Positions 9,299 through 15,483 of a stretch of DNA of 15,483 nt are shown here, in pieces (positions within the stretch are counted from its first letter, which is position 1; each line of letters starts with the position of its first letter). The translations under genes and the position numbers were made by a program. A model generated the notes under the pieces. The model had not been told where the DNA came from. It searched no databases and saw nothing but the letters and a program-made list of their open reading frames with translations. The DNA comes from Rodentolepis nana (Eukaryota > Platyhelminthes > Cestoda > Cyclophyllidea > Hymenolepididae), in the NCBI GenBank assembly GCA_900617975.1, contig UZAE01001060.1:1-15483 (forward strand), in the 5' to 3' direction.

Positions 9299-9595
9299 TT
9301 ACACAATTGTCCAAGAACTATACTCAAGATAGCCGCCATTATCGCTTATTGCACTGTCATTCCTGCTCCGTCCCCGGAATCTGGAAGAGGTCAACTTTTT
9401 ACTTTCCCTTAGAAGCATCTCAAAATCTGCTTTCATCTTCTTAATTAAATAGTTAGGCATTGTAGTACTGACGCAGCGTGCAAGATAGTCCACCTGGCTA
9501 AGGTCTGGGGGGAGGGGAGCTTGGAGGCCAAGCGTAGATTGGGGAGCAGATTTGGTCGTAAAAAGGGGCAGACGACCATTTTTTTTACCTTTTTC
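9299..9595 (-). CDS. terminal exon of the minus-strand gene, C-terminus -WTIV
   Basis: The acceptor cctacctgctgcatctcag| is phase 0; an alternative acceptor at 9505-9506 (tcccctccccccag|) would give a shorter exon. There are 98 codons plus TAA. Seen: EKGKKNGRLP, a Pro-rich spacer, the helical basic YLIKKMKADFEMLLRESKKL, an Arg/Ser-rich stretch (SSRFRGRSRNDSAISDNG) that could be phosphorylated, and a final EYSSWTIV. Confidence 0.7.
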   Translation of the reverse strand, partial: EKGKKNGRLPLFTTKSAPQSTLGLQAPLPPDLSQVDYLARCVSTTMPNYLIKKMKADFEMLLRESKKLTSSRFRGRSRNDSAISDNGGYLEYSSWTIV

Positions 9596-12453
9596 CTGAG
9601 ATGCAGCAGGTAGGCAATTCCTGCTACCGTTATACATATGGCCCACTGTCTTCTACCCCCTTAACTACTACAGTGGTAAGCAATTCCTCGTAGTCATTTG
9701 AATTCGATCTAAGTCCCTCATCCAAAAATGCGGCTGGAAGCATTATATCATCTTGGGGAAGGAGGAGGGACACATATCTGGAAAACAGGACAGTTAAGGG
9801 AACTTTATTCAGCGTGCATCGAGGAGTGTCTGGTCGTCCTCCATGCCATCTGCTGTTATTCGTGTCGTGCTTTTGATCTCGGGGATAGATGTTCTCTCTT
9901 TACTAAAGAATCAAGTTGCTTGTATTTCAAAGTAATAATTCACCTTGCTCACTAGTTTATTCCCATTTTTTTCAGACGACTTTCGAGGGCCTTTTCTATG
10001 AAAAATTATCTCTGTTGTGTTTCTATTAGCTTGTAGTATTGGAGCTCCGTTGAGTTCAAGTTTCATTGAAGGGTCTTAAACATTCAATAAACTAAGCTGA
10101 TAGAGTGAGAATTGCCAAGCTGTGAACTCGACTTTCAGTTATGTTGCTCACATACCGGATTGTTCTCCCAGTGTCAAAGGAGAAGTGCCTATAAACTCAA
10201 TTTATGTTTTCATCATTCAATTTGGTTGCTGCCATCCACTCTCAATATCATCACGTACGTGAATGCGAAGAGTTTCAACTTTTATAGGAAGCGTGGTTTG
10301 CGCGTATATCTTAGATGCATCTGCAAAAAAATAAGCGAATATTATTCTCTTAAACTTATCCTGGTCACTCGGTACTTGGGTTCCTTCTAAGAATGTCCAA
10401 GAAATTTCACTTTTCCGTCTGATATGGTGCAATCGATTTGATATTGTCATTTGGTTTCGTTTGTGTCCTCTTTGATTTAGTTCGGTCGTGCTCTTGTTTG
10501 TGCCTTCTCCGTATAATCATACTTGTGGATGTTGGGTCTTAATTTATTCAATTATTATGAAGTCACCATTGTAGTTTGTAAATGGTTTTAACGATGATTA
10601 TGTAACGAAGTTTCCTTCTGCTGTCAATAAATCTTTTACTTTTATTCTTCTTGTTCAGGGAATTGAAGTCATCTTACTTACCCCCATTAAATCGGTGCAA
10701 ATTTTTGTTGTCAAATGTAGGACGCCTTCGCCAGTAACCAAAACGTGAAGATTCTTTAAATTTAGTGATCCTCTTCTTGATGTGATCATACAGGTTCATG
10801 AACTGACAAAACAGCCTAAAACACCCGCTTTACCTTACTATACCCATCCAAACTTTAGCCTCTCCCGAAATCTGTTGTGCTGCATATTAGAAAGCCCGTG
10901 AGAGTTAATTAAATCCATTTTTCTTAACTAAGATCCATTGCATTAATGACAGACTTCCTAATTAGCTGGTACAAGAACAGGCGCACTCTCTCTCCCTATA
11001 TTTAAGTCTCCAGAGTAATTCCGTTAAAACCGTAAATCCTCGTCTATAATTTAATTATCCCAACAATTGAATGTCTTCATTCTGATTAATGGTGGGAGAT
11101 TTTTAGCCCTCTCTGATAAATTTAAGGCCCGCAATTTAGCTTGACAACTACTTATTCGAACAATCGGCATCTCTTTATTCATTCTGAATTTAAGTGAACT
11201 TTTTTTGCGTGAGAGCAAAAAGTAGTGGCGTTTGAAGAAAACCGGATAAATGCTTTCTAAGGTCTAGACCTTAGCTTTATACTTTCATTTGAATTCAGTA
11301 GCAAAATGTGGATCAGCTGATGCCATTTTGTGATGCAACTGCTGATCCTTATTTTTTCCTTTCTTTTAACAACAGCTGATATGGCATGTTCTTATCGAAT
11401 AAACGTCATCGAAGATTTCAGTTGTTACTTCAATTCACTACTGTAGAAAAAACCCTGCGTATGGCCAACTTATAGTGAGTGCTTCCACTTCAACTTAATC
11501 TCTTTTACATAGATCAGTCAGTTTACATATTGTTTCAAATTTTCCATAAAAAGTTTCTGCCCAAAAAGATTCATTATTTCTAGCTCTCACCTCTCCATTA
11601 TTCGAACGATCTCAGAAATTTAAGAGACATTCCAAAGTAGAAAATTGTAATAAATCATACCTATCGAGCAATAACATGACCATAGATTGAAACAAAATGG
11701 AATATGCGTGTGTTTATGCTTATTTACCAGTCACTGGTATTCTATATTTATCTGTATATATTATAAATATTTATTGTAAATATTTGTAGTATTCGAGCTG
11801 AAATTTGGGCTTATAGTAAGTGAGGCTTTTTTCTGTTCTTCGTATTTATACTTTACACCCTAGTCGCAAGAATTCGCGTCACTGGTAAAATTGATATATT
11901 CTTTTCCACTGTCAAGTTGGTGAAAAGTTGACGGCTTGCAAGTAGATTGAATTCTCCCCTTCGATTGCAAAGATGTCTTAACTTGGACGCTCTGTTGGCA
12001 ACTTTTTGTATTTGACAACCCACTTACCCGACAGGAGTCTGTTGGCATGTGATCGTCCGCGACCTCCTTTTCCCCTCCACATGCCAAAAAGTCATGCTCA
12101 TTCTTGCCTACATTTGATCTCTCTTTGAGATTCCGTATATTTTTTTGGAGTTCTTGTTTCTATTAGGGGAAATTTGGTTCCTCTCCTCTTAAGGATAAGG
12201 GCCAAATCTTTCAATCATCTAATTTTCGAACCCCTAGTGGAAATTATTCTCAATGCTTTGAGTCCCTCTAAGCGGTGATGATATAAATGCTACTTGGAAA
12301 TACTGCCATGAGCAAATTTACTTTAATTCTGATTGACTTTGCTGTTTCCAGTGGACTTCTTGTAATTTTGCCTTTTACACATCGATATGTCTTTTATTGC
12401 TATCGCACCATTCCAGCATTTGAGATGTCTCTTCTAGACGTTCTCTATCACAA
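9299..12453 (-). CDS. 3' part of a multi-exon gene for a coiled-coil protein with a PDZ-ligand-like C-terminus, family not recognised
   Basis: Exons read on the minus strand: 12453-12381, 12159-12028, 10802-10682 and 10320-10259, with phases agreeing at every junction; then an unresolved stretch (9902-9657) and the last exon 9595-9299. In order the protein shows a heptad-like helical segment (RERLEETSQMLEWCDSNKRH continuing into KQELQKNIRNLKERSN), an acidic linker, a strongly basic block (YDHIKKRITKFKESSRFGYW then RRRPTFD), a beta-like stretch (TTLPIKVETLRIH), an acidic segment, a helical basic segment (YLIKKMKADFEMLLRESKKL) and a tail ending SSWTIV. T-x-V at a C-terminus is the class I PDZ-binding pattern, so a scaffold-associated cytoplasmic protein is possible (inference). 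No catalytic motif was seen. The 5' part lies at higher coordinates and was not found with confidence. Confidence 0.7.
9657..9777 (-). CDS. acidic exon of the minus-strand gene (entry unresolved)
   Basis: Acceptor aactgtcctgttttccag|. One leading base and 40 codons: YVSLLLPQDDIMLPAAFLDE then GLRSNSNDYEELLTTVVVKG, ending at GGGG|GTAGAAG in phase 0, which fits the last exon. The intron between would be only 61 bases. It needs a preceding exon leaving two bases; none with a GT donor was found. The same frame is also open further upstream without splicing. Confidence 0.5.
9809..9902 (-). CDS. coding-like segment ending in TGA, possible alternative terminal exon
   Basis: Acceptor cttgattctttag|. 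One leading base, then 30 codons (KERTSIPEIKSTTRITADGM then EDDQTLLDAR) to TGA. No GT lies between the start of the exon and the stop, so it cannot be spliced onward in a canonical way. AATAAA overlaps the stop (9809-9804), so it may be a terminal exon of a short form. Its entry phase does not match the exon ending at 10259, so an exon is missing or the edges differ. Confidence 0.4.
9976..10029 (+). CDS. possible terminal exon of the small plus-strand gene
   Basis: Very strong acceptor gtttattcccatttttttcag|, then 17 codons (TTFEGLFYEKLSLLCFY) and TAG. AATAAA follows at 10086-10091. The entry phase is 0, matching the exon ending at 7816. Joined to that exon it would give a product of only 39 residues. 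Other exons in between are not excluded. Confidence 0.35.
   Translation, partial: TTFEGLFYEKLSLLCFY
10086..10091 (+). terminator. poly(A) signal AATAAA
   Basis: Lies 56 bases after the TAG at 10027-10029 on the plus strand. Confidence 0.35.
10259..10320 (-). CDS. short exon of the minus-strand gene
   Basis: Strong acceptor cgcttatttttttgcag| and donor ATTCAC|GTACGT. Two leading bases complete the Asp codon, then ASKIYAQTTLPIKVETLRIH. The other two frames hit stops. It ends in phase 0. Confidence 0.7.
10682..10802 (-). CDS. basic-domain exon of the minus-strand gene
   Basis: Acceptor ggctgttttgtcag| and donor TGGGG|GTAAGTAAG. Forty codons plus one base: FMNLYDHIKKRITKFKESSR then FGYWRRRPTFDNKNLHRFNG. 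It has many Lys/Arg and aromatic residues. It enters in phase 0 from the exon at 12028 and leaves one base that the next exon turns into an Asp codon. This is the clearest coding signal in the window. Confidence 0.8.
11257..11274. repeat. perfect 18-bp palindrome
   Basis: CTAAGGTCTAGACCTTAG reads the same on both strands. Such a site could bind a dimeric factor, but no specific protein is implied. Confidence 0.85.
11310..11378. promoter_or_regulatory. possible regulatory cluster: 8-bp inverted repeat and two CAGCTG E-boxes
   Basis: GGATCAGC (11310-11317) and GCTGATCC (11341-11348) are exact inverted repeats. CAGCTG, a bHLH E-box core, occurs at 11314-11319 and 11373-11378. It lies 36 bases beyond the 18-bp palindrome, inside an intron. 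A regulatory role is inference only. Confidence 0.3.
12028..12159 (-). CDS. coiled-coil and acidic-linker exon of the minus-strand gene
   Basis: Acceptor aaatttcccctaatag| and near-perfect donor TGTCGG|GTAAGTGG. Exactly 44 codons, phase 0 at both ends: KQELQKNIRNLKERSNVGKN then an acidic part with CGGEKEVADDHMPTDSCR. Confidence 0.75.
12381..12453 (-). CDS. coiled-coil exon of the minus-strand gene
   Basis: One leading base plus 24 open codons: CDRERLEETSQMLEWCDSNK then RHID, ending at donor CGAT|GTGTAA in phase 0. It runs directly into the next exon's KQELQKNIRN with no break in helical character, which is good support. The acceptor (ttaattcgaag|) is weak. Confidence 0.5.
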
Positions 12454-12590
12454 CTTCGAATTAATTAAGCTTTGTGTTGCTTAAATCTGTACATTTGAAT
12501 GCGAACTAAGTCATGCCCAAGGTTTAATAGAACATTAACTATAATCCCAATACTATTCGCTACTGGGGAATCCCTTCTACTCCCCTGCAG

Positions 12591-12729
12591 CGCTTTGACA
12601 TTTCAAGCATCCTCCCAGTCCGTAAAGAATTTAGACAAGGGGATTGGGGGGGGGGATGGGGAGTGGATAGATTTCCTGGAGTCAGATGCCTTTTTCCAAA
12701 TTCCTGCATTCAGTCTTCCTGTTGAATGA
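12591..12729 (+). CDS. strand-ambiguous exon candidate, plus reading
   Basis: The plus strand has an excellent acceptor (tcccttctactcccctgcag|), then one base and 45 codons (ALTFQASSQSVKNLDKGI, a Gly run, GEWIDFLESDAFFQIPAF then SLPVE) to TGA, with AATAAA near 12932. The minus strand is open over 12806-12603 (GRLNAGIWKKASDSRKSIHS then PSPPPIPLSKFF) and lies upstream of the minus-strand gene, but its only phase-compatible donor (CCTT|GTCTAA) is poor. One reading is a shadow of the other. Confidence 0.35.
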
Positions 12730-12737
12730 CTCATGTT

Positions 12738-12769
12738 TGTAGACGCGGCAGTTTTCCTGTAGACGCGGC
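12738..12769. repeat. short 20-bp-period direct repeat
   Basis: TGTAGACGCGGC occurs at 12738-12749 and 12758-12769, just after the candidate exon above. Confidence 0.75.
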
Positions 12770-12887
12770 TTCTAGTACTGGCAACTTCCATCCATTTTTT
12801 CCGCACCGTTTTATTCTTCTCTACCCTACTGCTTCTCGCATTGTTCTGCGGTTTTAAAAAGGAAATATTGCTACCAATTCGTGGTTT

Positions 12888-12904
12888 GGGGGGGGGGGGG
12901 GGGG
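12888..12904. repeat. run of 17 G
   Basis: An uninterrupted poly-G tract. Shorter G or C runs occur at 12646-12655, 5843-5851, 6336-6352 and 4296-4305. Confidence 0.9.
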
Positions 12905-13827
12905 AGGAGTAATAAGTGGGAGAACTAGTGAAAATAAAGTAAATTGGTCGGTTATTCTCTTGAAATTATAATGGATAGTCAATGCTTTTGAGTCAGTTTA
13001 TTAACAAATAATCGTTCATCGTTCATTTCAAAGAACACCTTCAACATTGAAACAAATAGCCTCTAAAACTGCGATTTCTGAAAGAAGGAAGTGTATAGTT
13101 GGGTGATTTAGTTGCTAGATTATGAACGTGTTTTGCGATTAGGCCTAAATTAATACGTTTCGGCTTTCAAACCTAGAATTGAGACGTCTACAAGTTAAAA
13201 CTTCGATGCCGACCAATTTTGTATGACTTTAAGTGTCAATGAACGTTAGCTTTTTTGCGAAAGGTGAGTTTGTATTATCAAAATTTTTCAATCATGTCCT
13301 CATGAGGATCTTTAGGGCCTACGTATATTTGATGAAGGCGATGTCGTTTTCAGCTTAAACAATGTCCCATTTTACGTGACAAATTTCGATCCAAGACTAG
13401 TTGGAAGTTAAATATCAGTGACATTACCTCGGTATCAGTTCATCGCTTTAACTGTTGATTTCATTCGAGTTGTGCAGCAAATAACATATCGTTTTAAGTG
13501 GATCTTAATTACTACTACATAGAGTAACAAGTGCTAGTAATAACAACAACAGATCAACCCGTACTTCGCCTCGATAGGTTTTTTAGCAGTCTTTCAGAAC
13601 AGTGGGGCTTTATAGTTAGCAAAATTTTTACACTAATTTTGCTCTCCTCATTTTTGCCTCTTTCCCATCCAACTTTCTGTCATTTTCACATATTTTATTT
13701 GCACTCTTACGTCCTATTTTGACTTTACATCCTCCTCTCGACTTTAGGTTTGCGAGAAAATTGCTTCATGTAGTGATTTTTTTTTAAAATTCTGTTCAAC
13801 TCGTTATATCAGGAGTAAGGTCTATTG
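12905..13827. other. no firm gene; one weak exon candidate at 13352-13430
   Basis: After acceptor gatgtcgttttcag| the plus strand is open as LKQCPILRDKFRSKTSWKLN then ISDITS, up to donor CCTCG|GTATCA, phase 0 at both ends. No partner exon was found, so this is only a candidate. Confidence 0.3.
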
Positions 13828-14354
13828 GTGTTGCAAATTTATTTATATCAAATGGCAGGCATTTTGATAGTTATCATAGGCGTTGTGATAGTTATCATTA
13901 GCCCTTTAGTTGACTTCAGGCTTCACAGAGGAGAAGGAACATCAAAGTGGAAGCCTTCAGGCTTCACAGAGGGGAAGGAACATCAAATTGAAAACAAGTC
14001 GAGAGGGGAGGAACAGAAGAGCGTTTCAAAGATGCAAAAGGGTCGAGTGGGGGGGGACAGAAGAGTGTTTCAAGATGCAAAAGAGACATGGTGGGGGGAG
14101 ACAGAAGAGTGATTCAAAGATGTAAAAGAAGGGAGACAGAAGAGTGATTCAAAGATGTAAAAGAGACAGACACAAAGGTAGATAAAAGGTGAGGTGAGTA
14201 CCGTGAAGTAGTCAAATATGACATATAGTGGGGTGATGGTGGTTTAGAGTCAGAAGTCAACTGCCGGTTAATAGACTTTTTTGCCTTATGAGCATACTTT
14301 GCCCAGGGTGCACCACGTGGAGGTAAGTCTATCACACACCCCGTGTTGCAAATT
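13828..14354 (-). repeat. SINE-like dispersed repeat, copy 5, internally expanded, with 12-bp target-site duplication
   Basis: The element (13840-14342) is about 503 bp against about 330 bp for copy 4. It is flanked by exact GTGTTGCAAATT at 13828-13839 and 14343-14354. The extra length is tandem duplication: 'gatagttatca' twice, 'cttcaggcttcacagag' twice, and the 'gacagaagagtgattcaaag' type unit four times (about 14006-14162). It contains a plus-strand open frame of 95 codons that is a product of the duplications. Confidence 0.92.
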
Positions 14355-14906
14355 AAAGCCTACGATTTGTTTTAGCTAGTCTTGAACTGCTTCTATCTTA
14401 GGCACACTAAATAAGTCAATTAAAGGCGACTAACAAAAATTCAAATGGCTCCCATTCTTTTGTCAGCATTAAAAGCTATCTCTTCAGTCATTATCAAGTT
14501 TGCCTTTTCCTATAATTTCTTTTTGTTCTCTATATCTGTTCACGTATTTATTTTTCCAAAGTCGGGGAACATGGGATCAACAATCATTGGTGTAAATTTA
14601 TCGGTCAATACTATTTAAGAAATTGGAAGCAGAGTACAAATTTATCATCACTGAGACATTAGAATGTTATTTCCCTACCCAAAATTATTTCCCATTTTCA
14701 AGATATGTCTACTGAAAGGCCTTAGTACTTATCTTCTAAGTTGATATGATTTTCGATAGAGATATGTTGAATTGTATGTAAACTAAGAAAGAGGAGCAAT
14801 CAACTTGCAGAAATCGGTAGTATATTTTAGCACAGTCTAGCCCATTCCACCCTCCTTCGATTAAAATGCACGTTCGTGGGTCTGGGCTTTTAACACCCAT
14901 ACTGGC
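14355..14906. other. no gene seen
   Basis: AT-rich. A 62-codon minus frame (14924-14736) starts with ATG but overlaps the plus-strand start candidate and has no good splice edge. Confidence 0.4.
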
Positions 14907-15247
14907 ATGTCTGCGATGACTCATCTCATGTCCTCGAGAGTATCAGATTCCCCAACTAATGGAAACTGGTCACGATTACCACCCCTCCCCGCCCCGCCCC
15001 GCCCCCAACCATGCCGATGCATTTTGCTTCCTCATCTTCTCGATTTTGCTTCTGGTGTTTCAGTCATGTTTCCTCTAAAGTGCTGCAAACTGTCGCTGAC
15101 ACGCAGTTAGCCAAATGCTTCTATAGTAGCTTTTCATCTACCCACTTACGATCAGAAATTGTTATTTTTCCCCAAGCAAGGTATGAAGAACTAGACAAGC
15201 ACATGAATTACATTTACGTCTCAAAGCGAGGAAGGGGTGGAGCCTGA
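14907..15247 (+). CDS. possible two-exon start of a plus-strand gene, product not recognised
   Basis: ATG at 14907 begins MSAMTHLMSSRVSDSPTNGN and reaches a donor-like site AACTG|GTCACG at 14975; a long pyrimidine tract ends in ggtgtttcag| at 15063. The two-base overhang TG plus T completes a Cys codon, so the phases agree, and the second exon continues HVSSKVLQTVADTQLAKCFY through SEIVIFPQA. It could end at donor CAAG|GTATGA (15178) or run on as RYEELDKHMNYIYVSKRGRG to TGA at 15245-15247. The intron would be about 90 bases and contains the GC-box tract. The donor is poor and no family was recognised. Confidence 0.35.
14982..15006. promoter_or_regulatory. tandem GC-boxes, G-quadruplex-capable tract
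   Basis: CCCCTCCCCGCCCCGCCCCG followed by CCCCC: repeated CCCCGCCCC units, the core recognised by Sp1/KLF-type zinc-finger factors. The minus strand carries five or more G tracts of four or more, enough for a G-quadruplex. It could be promoter DNA of a minus-strand gene or intron sequence of the plus-strand candidate. Confidence 0.45.
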
Positions 15248-15445
15248 ATTTGTAAGTGTGCGCTGGTAATTATTTAGATCAATTCTTGGGCGCATGCGTT
15301 TGCACAGCCATTTATCAAGTTCTTTGTTCGATATTTCTCTTCAGTAAACCGATATTTACCAAGAACGTTATTCTATAATCACATATCAGATCGATTTTTC
15401 TCCACGTATAAAGTTGGAGATAGTGTAAGTGCACATTGGCTTCCA

Positions 15446-15483
15446 TTATTTATTTATTTCAAATGGCAGGCGTTATGATAGGT
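15446..15483 (-). repeat. SINE-like dispersed repeat, copy 6 (cut by window end)
   Basis: 'attatttatttatttcaaatggcaggcgttatgatag' matches the tail end of the family; the rest is beyond the window. Confidence 0.85.

Larger units (their letters stand above)
10803..12027. other. intron of the minus-strand gene, with two palindromic sites
   Basis: AT-rich. Apart from the palindrome at 11257 and the hairpin with E-boxes at 11310-11378 I see nothing in it. Confidence 0.5.

Noticed and set aside
9728..9955. 75-codon plus-strand open frame
   Set aside because: It covers two minus-strand coding-like segments with better composition and splice acceptors.
12287..12484. 65-codon plus-strand open frame rich in hydrophobic residues
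   Set aside because: It is opposite the minus-strand coiled-coil exon 12453-12381, which joins in phase to the next exon. The frame also reads straight across a weak acceptor with no donor.
13825..14125. Two overlapping plus-strand open frames (95 and 71 codons)
   Set aside because: They lie inside the expanded repeat copy and owe their length to tandem duplications; the other copies have stops in the same place.
1..15483. CRISPR arrays, operons, ribosome binding sites, tRNA or rRNA genes
   Set aside because: The repeats are dispersed and long with no regular spacing, the genes have introns, and no cloverleaf or rRNA motif was recognised.

Overview
The window looks like nuclear DNA from an intron-rich animal. 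Evidence: it is AT-rich, it has no run of long open frames, the best coding signals are short exons bounded by GT..AG sites whose codon phases agree, and AATAAA signals follow stop codons. An invertebrate, perhaps a flatworm, would fit, but no gene or repeat here was recognised well enough to name the taxon. Most long uninterrupted open frames are intronic noise or opposite-strand shadows of real exons.

Layout, left to right. (1) 1-316 holds the end of a dispersed SINE-like repeat, followed by a 23-bp direct repeat. (2) About 968-3874, plus strand: the 3' part of a gene in five phase-matched exons, giving at least 306 residues. The protein has a Ser-rich, Cys-rich C-terminal region and ends in one hydrophobic segment followed by a single Lys, so it is probably C-terminally membrane anchored. 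Its stop codon overlaps AATAAA. (3) 4171-6371, plus strand: a strongly bounded exon encoding a membrane segment and a probable terminal exon with a downstream poly(A) signal, perhaps one gene. Two more repeat copies lie between them. (4) 7749-10091, plus strand: a first coding exon encoding a hydrophobic signal sequence or anchor and a possible terminal exon, perhaps a very small gene. (5) 12453-9267, minus strand: the 3' part of a second multi-exon gene. It encodes a coiled-coil segment, a very basic exon and a C-terminus ending -WTIV, which resembles a class I PDZ ligand. One stretch of its exon chain (9600-9900) cannot be joined cleanly and may be an alternative 3' end. (6) 12.6-15.5 kb: a strand-ambiguous exon, simple G tracts, an internally expanded repeat copy, a possible start of a plus-strand gene at 14907 and the beginning of another repeat copy at the window end.

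Six copies of one repeat family (280-500 bp) lie in the window, all in the same orientation. Three have exact flanking target-site duplications of 9, 12 and 14 bp next to a (TTTA)n tract, which reads as a (TAAA)n tail on the minus strand. This is the signature of LINE-mobilised retroposition.

No metabolic pathway or operon logic applies here. None of the proteins was recognised as a named family. The two multi-exon models rest on splice signals and phase agreement, not on homology.
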